A DNA stretch of 7,354 bases from Actinomycetota bacterium (GTDB lineage Bacteria > Actinomycetota > Thermoleophilia > UBA2241), in contig PLTW01000161.1 of NCBI GenBank assembly GCA_003164655.1, positions 310 through 7,663 of the forward strand, given 5' to 3'. The notes below the pieces were generated by a model. It worked only from the letters and a program-made list of their open reading frames with translations. It searched no databases and was not told the DNA's origin. Positions 1 through 4,673 of this stretch are shown here, piece by piece (position 1 is the first letter of the stretch; every line of letters begins with the position of its first letter). The translations under genes and the position numbers were made by a program.

Positions 1-28
1 CCTGAGCCAGGATCAAACTCTCCGAGAC
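1..28 (-). rRNA. rrs: 16S ribosomal RNA, 5' end only (cut by window edge)
   Basis: Read on the minus strand, this stretch contains AGAGTTTGATCCTGGCTCAG, the near-universal conserved start of bacterial 16S rRNA (E. coli positions ~8-27). By alignment to E. coli, the mature 5' end falls near position 28 of the window; the exact nucleotide is uncertain by a few bases. The rest of the gene lies beyond the left edge. The base following CAG is G, as in Actinomycetota, Bacillota, Cyanobacteria and Chloroflexota, and unlike most Proteobacteria (A). The gene is transcribed leftward, divergent from all protein genes here. Confidence 0.96.
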
Positions 29-40
29 AACTTGGTGCTC

Positions 41-56
41 GCGACCCGAAGGCCGC
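41..56 (-). other. second UUCG-loop hairpin next to the 16S 5' end
   Basis: In the RNA, GCGGCC (56-51) pairs with GGUCGC (46-41) around UUCG (50-47), a 6-bp stem including one G-U pair. It lies only about 13 nt upstream of the mature 16S end, so it may guide 5' maturation. Confidence 0.45.
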
Positions 57-90
57 GGGACAAGCGTTGGAAGAGCCTGTGCTCTCAAAG

Positions 91-113
91 ACGAGGCAGG
101 ACTTCTGCCTCGT
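91..113 (-). other. 9-bp perfect stem-loop in the 16S leader
   Basis: ACGAGGCAG (91-99) is perfectly inverted as CTGCCTCGT (105-113) around a 5-nt loop. In the minus-strand RNA the right end is followed by CTTTGAGAG and a second small hairpin (AGAGC 72-76 with GCTCT 81-85). It is probably part of 16S precursor folding or processing. A short CTTT follows it, but termination ahead of 16S would make no sense. Confidence 0.5.
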
Positions 114-124
114 TGTCGTGCGGT

Positions 125-160
125 CGTTGCCGGCCCCGAAGGACCGGTAGAGCAGCAACG
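125..160 (-). other. leader hairpin with UUCG tetraloop and outer stem
   Basis: In the minus-strand RNA the inner arms 146-141 and 136-131 pair around a UUCG tetraloop (140-137) closed by C-G. One pair in this stem is U-G. The stem is extended by an outer 6-bp helix, CGTTGC (125-130) with GCAACG (155-160). C(UUCG)G loops are exceptionally stable and typical of structured RNA, which supports a folded rRNA leader. Confidence 0.55.
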
Positions 161-232
161 CTCAACCGCATGACGGGTTTATTGTTTGGGCCTGTTGGCA
201 CCTTGCGGTGCTTCAGGCGCACTGGCGTCCGC

Positions 233-260
233 CGGCTGACCCGAGAGACGGGTCGAGCCG
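233..260 (-). other. long leader stem-loop downstream of boxA
   Basis: CGGCT plus GACCCG (233-243) pairs with CGGGTC (249-254) and, after one bulged base (255), AGCCG (256-260), around a 5-nt loop. That gives an 11-bp, one-bulge stem in the rRNA leader. It is likely a processing or folding element. Confidence 0.5.
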
Positions 261-270
261 ACTTCCACGC

Positions 271-287
271 TGTTCAGTTTTCAAAGA
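271..287 (-). promoter_or_regulatory. boxA antitermination element of the rRNA leader
   Basis: The minus strand reads TCTTTGAAAACTGAACA, the boxA-like sequence found in rRNA leaders and 16S-23S spacers of Gram-positive bacteria. In the RNA it recruits NusB/S10 (NusE) and other Nus factors, letting polymerase pass Rho-dependent termination signals in the untranslated rRNA. It lies ~243 nt upstream of the 16S end and downstream of both promoters, as expected. Confidence 0.8.
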
Positions 288-291
288 CCGC

Positions 292-306
292 GTGCCACGT
301 GGGCAC
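292..306 (-). other. leader hairpin just upstream of boxA (boxB-like position)
   Basis: GTGCC (292-296) pairs with GGCAC (302-306) around a 5-nt loop. In the RNA this small stem-loop comes immediately before boxA, the place where rrn leaders commonly carry a boxB-type hairpin. Role is inferred from position only. Confidence 0.4.
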
Positions 307-332
307 TTGGTTCCGACCCTTGACACCAACAA

Positions 333-351
333 GGCCCCGAGTGGTGGGGCC
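333..351 (-). other. leader stem-loop, 6-bp G+C-only stem
   Basis: GGCCCC (333-338) and GGGGCC (346-351) are inverted copies around a 7-nt loop. In the minus-strand RNA the stem is followed by TTGTTGG, not a U-tract, so it is unlikely to be an intrinsic terminator. It is probably part of the folded rRNA leader. Confidence 0.45.
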
Positions 352-466
352 AGAGTCGACGGTGGCTTCAGTGTCGCCGAAGCACGGATGTGCATCCGCT
401 TACCGCTCGACTCCCCACGTTCTCGGTGTTGACTGCGTCAGGGCGATCCCCTTTGTGGGACTCCTT

Positions 467-496
467 ACTTTACGCAGACCGCCGTGTCCGTGTCAA
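467..496 (-). promoter_or_regulatory. rrn promoter P2 (sigma70/SigA type)
   Basis: On the minus strand a perfect -35 box TTGACA (496-491) is followed by an 18-bp spacer and a weaker -10 box TAAAGT (472-467). Transcription would start near 460, about 95 bp downstream of the P1 start. Tandem P1/P2 promoters are usual for rRNA operons. A 5-bp inverted repeat (CGTGT 489-493 / ACACG 499-503) overlaps the -35 box and could be incidental or an operator half-site pair. P2 is less certain than P1 because its -10 matches consensus at only four of six positions. Confidence 0.65.
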
Positions 497-561
497 GAAC
501 ACGTACCCCGTTGGTCATCGTGCCGACAGGCGACACGAGCGGACAGCCCCGGGGTTAGAGC

Positions 562-589
562 AGTATACCCAGTGTTTCTCGAGAGTCAA
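562..589 (-). promoter_or_regulatory. rrn promoter P1 (sigma70/SigA type)
   Basis: On the minus strand there is a -35 box TTGACT (589-584), a 16-bp spacer and a -10 box TATACT (567-562) preceded by GGG. The expected start of transcription is near 555 (A in the GCTCTAA discriminator). Each box is one base from consensus. Its position upstream of 16S, pointing toward it, makes this a housekeeping promoter for the rRNA operon. A repeat array begins about 16 bp upstream of the -35 box, where UP elements or activator sites normally sit. Confidence 0.88.
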
Positions 590-605
590 CCATCTCGTGC
601 CCGAT

Positions 606-748
606 CGTGAGCCTCGCAAAGATGGCCGCCGCAAGCCTCGCGGGCACGGCGCCCGTGAGCCTCGCAAAGATAGCCGCCGCAAGCCTGCGGGCACAGCGAT
701 CGTGAGACTCGACGAGGAGCCGAGCGAAGCCCGCATGATATCCTTCCG
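606..748. repeat. degenerate ~24-bp tandem repeat array (about six units) upstream of rrn P1
   Basis: The word AGCCTCGC recurs at 610, 634 and 658. Weaker versions follow at 682 (AGCCTGCG), 705 (AGACTCGA) and 728 (AGCCCGC). The spacing is 24, 24, 24, 23 and 23 bp. Units alternate in type: 606-629 and 654-677 are nearly identical (one difference over 24 bp), while 630-653 and 678-700 form a second type, so the array can also be read as 48-bp units. It fills the space between rrn P1 and the flippase gene. It could bind a regulator of either direction or be a replication-slippage product. Nothing in the sequence decides which. Confidence 0.75.
736..744 (+). promoter_or_regulatory. possible extended -10 for the flippase gene
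   Basis: TGA followed by TATCCT forms an extended -10-like sequence on the plus strand, 36 bp before the flippase start codon. No -35 match lies 16-18 bp upstream. It is the only reasonable forward promoter candidate I see close to the gene, and the evidence is weak. Confidence 0.22.
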
Positions 749-779
749 CGTTGGCCCCTGAACCCTCTCCGCGGTCGGC

Positions 780-2342
780 ATGCGCAAAGAAGTAGCCAGA
801 GTCTTCAAGGATTCGACGGTCTACGGCCTCGGCTCGATGATCACCAAGGCCGTCGGTGTGATTCTGACGCCGATCTACACGACGTACCTCACGCGCTCCC
901 AGTACGGCATCATGTCGTTCGTGATCATGCTGTCGTCGATGCTCGGCACGCTCATGTTTCTGGGCCAGACCGGGTCGCTGATCCTCTTCTACCGCTCCAC
1001 CTCCGAAGACGCCGAGCATCGCCGCGAGCTGCTGTTCAACGTCTTCTGGTTCACCATGCTGTTCGGCGGCGTCGTGCTGGGCATCTGCTATGCCTTCGGA
1101 CCCCGGTATTCCTACCTGATCACGGGCACGAGCACCATACCCTTCTATCCGTATCTCTCGATCGGCCTGCTGATCGCCTATCTCGGGCTGCCGCAGGCCA
1201 TGCAGCAGTCCATCAACCGCGCCCAGGGGCAAGCCAAGCTCTACACGGGCCTCGCGCTCGCCGGCTTTGCCGTCAACACGCTGTTTACCATCTACTTCGT
1301 GGTGACCCTGCGCCAGGGCGCCTACGGCTCGCTCAAGGGCAACTTCGCGGCCGCCGTCGCCATGCTGCCGATCGCTCTGGTGATCATCGTGCGACGCTGG
1401 AAGCCGCGTTTCTCGGCGCGCCAGCTGTGGCGCTCGCTGCGCTACGGCCTGCCGCTCGTGCCGCACTACTTCGCCGCCTGGGCGCTCACCTACATCGACC
1501 GCGTCCTGCTGTTGCACCTGAGCACGGCCGCCCAGGTCGGGCTCTACTCGCTGGCCTACAACGTCAGCATGGTCCTGAACCTCTTCTGCGCCTCGATCAA
1601 CACCGCCTGGGCGCCCATCTATTACGACCTCGCCGACACCGCCGAGGGGCGCGCCCAGCTGCCGCGTCTGACGACCGTGTACTCCGCCGTCGTGACGGCG
1701 ATCGCCATCGCCTACACGCTGGTCGCCCCCGATCTGCTGCTGCTGCTGGCCAACAAGCGCTTCCACGCCGCCATACCGGTCGTGCCCGTCGTCGCCGGCG
1801 GTTACTACTTCTTCGCCCTCTACATGGTCGTCTCGACACCGATCTTCCATCGCAAGAAGACCGCCTGGGCGCCGATCATCTCGGTCAGCGCGGCCGCGAT
1901 CAACGTGGGCATCAACCTCGTGCTGATCCCGCGTTTCGGCATGATGGGCGCCGCCTGGGCCACCTTCATCGCCTACGTCTTCATGTTCGCCATCGCGCGC
2001 GTGCTGTCGGAGCGCCTCGATCCCGGCACATATGAGAATCGCAACCTGGCCGTGCTGATCGGCACCTACATCATCTCGCTGGCGGCCTCGATCGTCCTCG
2101 TCGAGATCCACCTGCCGATCGTTCTCGACCTGCTGGTCAAGGCTGTCCTGGTGCTGTTCCTGTTCTTCCTGCTGATCGTCTTCCGGGTGGCGACGCCGAC
2201 CGAGATGCGAGCCATCCTGCACCGCTCCAAGCGCCGCCGGCCGATGACCGCAGACGAGGAGGGCGAGATCGCGGCGCGCCAGGCCGAAGAGGTCGCCAGC
2301 ATGACCGACGACACCGGCTTCGCACCCGACAACCGGCCCTGA
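780..2342 (+). CDS. polysaccharide flippase, Wzx/RfbX-like (MATE/MVF superfamily)
   Basis: This 520-aa integral membrane protein is predicted to flip lipid-linked glycans across the cytoplasmic membrane. Hydrophobic segments run throughout, consistent with roughly 12-14 helices. The opening (FKDSTVYGLGSMITKAVGV, residues 9-27) and a matching stretch in the second half (RYGLPLVPHY, from residue 221) show the internal repeat of the family. NLVLIPRFGMMGAAWATFIAY (about 379-399) is a typical late-helix motif. A charged ~45-residue cytoplasmic tail (from ~475) ends the protein. ATG 780 is the only reasonable start: an in-frame stop lies at 759-761 and no other start codon comes between. No clear Shine-Dalgarno is visible. 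The gene is divergent from the rRNA operon and is separated from legB by 161 bp with its own promoter. The transported glycan is unknown; a legionaminic-acid-containing unit is an inference from the neighbours. Confidence 0.9.
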   Translation: MRKEVARVFKDSTVYGLGSMITKAVGVILTPIYTTYLTRSQYGIMSFVIMLSSMLGTLMFLGQTGSLILFYRSTSEDAEHRRELLFNVFWFTMLFGGVVLGICYAFGPRYSYLITGTSTIPFYPYLSIGLLIAYLGLPQAMQQSINRAQGQAKLYTGLALAGFAVNTLFTIYFVVTLRQGAYGSLKGNFAAAVAMLPIALVIIVRRWKPRFSARQLWRSLRYGLPLVPHYFAAWALTYIDRVLLLHLSTAAQVGLYSLAYNVSMVLNLFCASINTAWAPIYYDLADTAEGRAQLPRLTTVYSAVVTAIAIAYTLVAPDLLLLLANKRFHAAIPVVPVVAGGYYFFALYMVVSTPIFHRKKTAWAPIISVSAAAINVGINLVLIPRFGMMGAAWATFIAYVFMFAIARVLSERLDPGTYENRNLAVLIGTYIISLAASIVLVEIHLPIVLDLLVKAVLVLFLFFLLIVFRVATPTEMRAILHRSKRRRPMTADEEGEIAARQAEEVASMTDDTGFAPDNRP

Positions 2343-2356
2343 GGCGGGCGCGACTC

Positions 2357-2385
2357 CCGGCCGGCCCCGACCCGAGCGCGGCCGG
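2357..2385 (+). other. hairpin after the flippase gene (not a clear terminator)
   Basis: CCGGCCG (2357-2363) is inverted as CGGCCGG (2379-2385) around a 15-nt loop, starting 14 bp after the flippase stop. There is no U-tract, so intrinsic termination is doubtful. A Rho-dependent or structural role is possible. Confidence 0.3.
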
Positions 2386-2404
2386 CGGTGCGGTCGCGAC
2401 GGCT

Positions 2405-2433
2405 TGGACAGGCCCCGCGCACGCTCGTATAGT
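2405..2433 (+). promoter_or_regulatory. sigma70-type promoter of the legionaminic acid operon
   Basis: A -35 box TGGACA (2405-2410) is followed by exactly 17 bp and a -10 box TATAGT (2428-2433). Each box is one base from consensus and stands out in very G+C-rich sequence. Transcription would start near 2440, giving a ~63-nt leader before legB. The placement suggests the five biosynthetic genes are expressed from here, independently of or in addition to read-through from the flippase gene. Confidence 0.75.
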
Positions 2434-2494
2434 ACCTCCACGGGCGCAATCGGCCCGGCTCGCCGAGACGCCCTCTCGCCGGGCGACGCGAACA

Positions 2495-2499
2495 GGGAG
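2495..2499 (+). promoter_or_regulatory. ribosome binding site of legB
   Basis: GGGAG lies 4 bp before the ATG at 2504. The spacing is short but usable. It supports that start, which places the Rossmann glycine motif at the usual N-terminal position. Confidence 0.55.
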
Positions 2500-2503
2500 C
2501 GAG

Positions 2504-3502
2504 ATGGATCTGGCTGGCAAGCGCGCGCTCGTGACCGGCGCCGATGGTTTCATCGGCAGCCACCTCACCGAGGCGCTTCTCGACGCGGGGTGCGCCGTGC
2601 GCGCCCTCGCATTGTACAACTCGTTCAATACCTGGGGCTGGCTCGACTCGCTCCCCCGGCCGACCCTCGAAGCGATCGAGGTGGTCACCGGCGACGTGCG
2701 CGACCCGCACGGCGTGCGCGCCGCCCTGCGCGGCGTCGATGTGGTCTTTCACCTCGCCGCGCTCATCGCTATCCCCTACTCGTACGAGTCGCCCGACAGC
2801 TACGTCGACACCAACGTGCGCGGCACGCTCAACGTTCTGCAGGCCGCGCGCGACCTGCAGACCGAACGCGTCATTGTCACGTCGACCTCCGAGGTGTTCG
2901 GCACGGCGCGCTACGTGCCGATCGACGAGGGTCACCCGCGCCAGGGCCAGTCGCCCTACTCCGCCACCAAGATCGCCGCCGATGCTCTGGCCGAAGCCTT
3001 TCATCGCAGCTTCGAACTGCCGGTGACGGTGGCCCGTCCGTTCAACACCTACGGCCCGCGCCAGTCGGCCCGCGCCGTCATCCCGACGATCATCGGCCAG
3101 CTCGCCGCCGGCCGGCGCGAGATCCGGCTCGGCGCCCAGCATCCCACGCGCGACCTCACGTTCGTCACCGACACCTGCGCCGGCTTTGTCGCCCTGGCGC
3201 GCTGCGACGCCGCGGTAGGTCGCGACGTCAACATGGGCAGCGGGCGCGAGATCTCCGTGGGAGATCTCGCGCGCAAGCTGATCGCCCTCGTCGACCCGCA
3301 GGCGCTCCTCGTCTGCGACGAGGAGCGCCTGCGGCCCGCCAGATCCGAGGTCGAGCGCCTGCTCGCCGACTGCACGCTGATGGGCGAGCTCACCGGCTGG
3401 GCCCCCTGCGTCTCGCTCGACGAGGGGCTCGCGCGCACCGTCGCCTGGTTTTCGGAGCCGGCCAACCTGCAGCGTTACAAAGTCGACATCTACAATGTCT
3501 GA
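2504..3502 (+). CDS. legB: LegB-type NAD-dependent sugar-nucleotide 4,6-dehydratase
   Basis: This 332-aa extended short-chain dehydrogenase is predicted to convert GDP-N-acetylglucosamine (or the UDP form) to the 4-keto-6-deoxy sugar, an early step to legionaminic acid. Visible features are the Rossmann motif GADGFIG (12-18), a conserved HLAA (83-86), the active-site stretch TSTSEVFGTA (126-135), and the YxxxK pair Y152/K156 in SPYSATK. RPFNTYGPRQSARAVIPTII (178-197) and PTRDLTFV (about residues 211-218) follow. RmlB-type dehydratases carry Thr-Asp-Glu where this protein has Thr-Ser-Glu (128-130); as I recall, LegB proteins share this form. It is first in the operon, with its own promoter and RBS, and overlaps legC by 8 nt. 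Two strong inverted repeats lie inside its 3' third. The donor nucleotide (GDP rather than UDP) is inferred from the ptmE neighbour. Confidence 0.9.
   Translation: MDLAGKRALVTGADGFIGSHLTEALLDAGCAVRALALYNSFNTWGWLDSLPRPTLEAIEVVTGDVRDPHGVRAALRGVDVVFHLAALIAIPYSYESPDSYVDTNVRGTLNVLQAARDLQTERVIVTSTSEVFGTARYVPIDEGHPRQGQSPYSATKIAADALAEAFHRSFELPVTVARPFNTYGPRQSARAVIPTIIGQLAAGRREIRLGAQHPTRDLTFVTDTCAGFVALARCDAAVGRDVNMGSGREISVGDLARKLIALVDPQALLVCDEERLRPARSEVERLLADCTLMGELTGWAPCVSLDEGLARTVAWFSEPANLQRYKVDIYNV
3244..3272. repeat. perfect 13-bp inverted repeat with 3-nt loop inside legB
   Basis: GCGCGAGATCTCC (3244-3256) is exactly inverted at 3260-3272 around the loop GTG. It includes the palindrome GAGATCTC twice. 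In the mRNA it would form a very stable hairpin. It falls in codons for the segment REISVGDLAR. Confidence 0.9.
3296..3334. repeat. perfect 18-bp inverted repeat with 3-nt loop inside legB
   Basis: The arm CCGCAGGCGCTCCTCGTC (3296-3313) is exactly inverted at 3317-3334 around the loop TGC. It starts 23 bp after the 13-bp repeat and encodes the stretch PQALLVCDEERLR. An 18-bp perfect, G+C-rich stem with a 3-nt loop is far stronger than the background hairpins elsewhere in these genes. Confidence 0.92.
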
Positions 3503-4673
3503 GAGCTTTCTGCCGCTCTCCGTGCCGGTCCTTGGCGGCCACGAGTGGGACTACGTCAAGGATTGTCTCGACAGCGGCTGGGTGTCGTCGGCGGGCTCCT
3601 ATGTCGAACGCTTCGAGGAGCGCCTGTGCGCCCTCATCGGGGCGCCGCACGCCGTCGCCCTGGTCAACGGCACCGCCGGCCTGCACATGGCGTTGCTGGC
3701 CGCCGGCGTGCGCCCGGGCGACCGCGTCGTGATGCCTACGCTGACGTTCATCGCCACGGCCAACGCCGTGCGGCACGCCGGCGCCGAGCCGGTCTTCGTC
3801 GACTGCGACGAGTTCATGAACATCGACGTCGACGGCGTGCGCTCGTTTCTGACCGAAGCCTGCGAGCCGGGCCCGGACGGCCCGCGCGAACGCTCAAGCG
3901 GCGCGCCCGTGCGGGCCGTGCTGCCGGTCCACGTGTACGGTCGTCCGGCCGACCTGGCCGCGCTTGCCCCGCTTGCAGCCGAGCACGGACTCGCCCTGGT
4001 CGAAGACGCCACCGAGGCGCTGGGCAGCCGCTGGACCGGCGGGCCCTGTGCCGGACACGCGGTGGGGACGGTGGGCCACGGCAGCGTCTTTTCGTTCAAC
4101 GGCAACAAGATCGCGACCTGCGGCGGCGGCGGCGCCTACGTCACCTCCGACGACGCCGCCGCCGCCCGGGTCCGCCACCTGACGACGCAGGCCAAGACCG
4201 ACACGCGGCGCTTCGTCCACGACGAGACCGGCTGGAACTACCGTCTCACCAACGTGGCCGCGGCCATCGGCGTGGCGCAACTCGAGCAGCTCGCGGGCTT
4301 CATCGCCGCCAAGCGCGCCTGTCACGAGCTGTACGCCGAGCTGCTCGCCGACGTGCCGGGAGTCGATCTGCTCGGGTTTCAAGAGGGGACCTCGTCGAAC
4401 TGCTGGTTCCACTCGGTGCTGGTCGACGGGGCCGTGTTCGGTCGCGACCGAGAAGAGCTCATGACGATCCTGGCCGAGCAGGGCATCGAGACGCGCCCGG
4501 TGTGGGGTCTGCTCCACGAACAGGCGCCGCTGCGCGACTGTACTGCCTGGCGCGTGGAGCGGGCCGGCTGGTTCTGGCGGCGCGTGCTGAACCTGCCGTG
4601 TTCGAGCGACGTGGGGCCGCACGACGTCGCGCGGGTCGTGGCGGCGATCCACGCCGCCGGGAGGACCGTCTAG
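3495..4673 (+). CDS. legC: LegC-type PLP-dependent sugar aminotransferase (DegT/DnrJ/EryC1/StrS family)
   Basis: This 392-aa cytosolic aminotransferase is predicted to add an amino group (glutamate donor, PLP cofactor) to C4 of the 4-keto sugar made by LegB. Visible features are NGTAGLHMAL (58-67) in the PLP-phosphate region, PTLTFIATANA (81-91), VEDATEALGS (169-178) with D171 expected to bind the pyridine nitrogen, and SFNGNKIATCGGGG (200-213) with K205 as the Schiff-base lysine. TTQAKTD and GWNYRLTNVAAAIGVAQLEQL follow. The DATEALGS and SFNGNK forms, and a spacer before AVLPVHVYG (141-149), are those of LegC proteins. ATG 3495 overlaps the legB stop by 8 nt. There is no good Shine-Dalgarno, so translation is probably coupled to legB. 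Length is normal for the family. Confidence 0.92.
   Translation: MSESFLPLSVPVLGGHEWDYVKDCLDSGWVSSAGSYVERFEERLCALIGAPHAVALVNGTAGLHMALLAAGVRPGDRVVMPTLTFIATANAVRHAGAEPVFVDCDEFMNIDVDGVRSFLTEACEPGPDGPRERSSGAPVRAVLPVHVYGRPADLAALAPLAAEHGLALVEDATEALGSRWTGGPCAGHAVGTVGHGSVFSFNGNKIATCGGGGAYVTSDDAAAARVRHLTTQAKTDTRRFVHDETGWNYRLTNVAAAIGVAQLEQLAGFIAAKRACHELYAELLADVPGVDLLGFQEGTSSNCWFHSVLVDGAVFGRDREELMTILAEQGIETRPVWGLLHEQAPLRDCTAWRVERAGWFWRRVLNLPCSSDVGPHDVARVVAAIHAAGRTV
4659..4664 (+). promoter_or_regulatory. Shine-Dalgarno that fixes the GTG start of ptmE
   Basis: GGGAGG lies 8 bp before GTG 4673. It is the best ribosome binding site in the window, and it places the start at this GTG and not at the in-frame ATG 4700. 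Confidence 0.75.

Larger units (their letters stand above)
29..555 (-). other. rRNA operon leader (transcribed spacer upstream of 16S)
   Basis: This is the non-coding stretch between the rrn promoters and the 16S 5' end, about 527 nt from P1 and about 432 nt from P2. It is dense in inverted repeats and holds a boxA antitermination element. I see no gene in it: open frames crossing it in any direction run over the promoters, boxA and hairpins and resemble no known protein. Part of the region next to the 16S end is expected to pair with sequence beyond the 16S 3' end for RNase III processing, but that partner is outside the window. Confidence 0.85.

Noticed and set aside
429..457. Forward promoter starting with TTGACT at 429-434
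   Set aside because: The sequence at the proper distance (TTTGTG) is a poor -10, and it lies in the rRNA leader pointing away from 16S, more than 300 bp from the flippase start.
606..748. CRISPR array
   Set aside because: The repeated units abut each other with no unique spacers, and the units are degenerate. There are no cas genes nearby.
32..761. Forward open frames across the rRNA leader and the repeat array (32-610 and 390-761)
   Set aside because: They cross boxA, both rrn promoters and leader hairpins on the opposite strand, lack ribosome binding sites, and give Arg/Pro/Ser-rich products without recognisable features. The 24-bp period keeps a reading frame only because 24 is a multiple of three, and the array later loses bases.
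2357..2385. Intrinsic terminator after the flippase gene
   Set aside because: The stem is only 7 bp with a 15-nt loop and is not followed by a run of T. It is kept only as a low-confidence hairpin.
555..2441. Long minus-strand open frame (628 codons) opposite the flippase
   Set aside because: It is the antisense shadow of a clear membrane protein in G+C-rich DNA. The product is a low-complexity Asp/Arg/Gly/His/Gln-rich sequence with no domain, and it runs into the rrn P1 promoter.
2836..2861. 8-bp inverted repeat TCTGCAGG/CCTGCAGA in legB
   Set aside because: The arms are short with a 10-nt loop, so chance is likely at this base composition. It does not compare with the 13- and 18-bp repeats further on.
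3545..4672. Extension of the ptmE reading frame upstream through legC
   Set aside because: The frame stays open because of high G+C, but its product there is Arg-rich shadow sequence of legC. The GGGAGG ribosome binding site and GTG at 4673 mark the real start.
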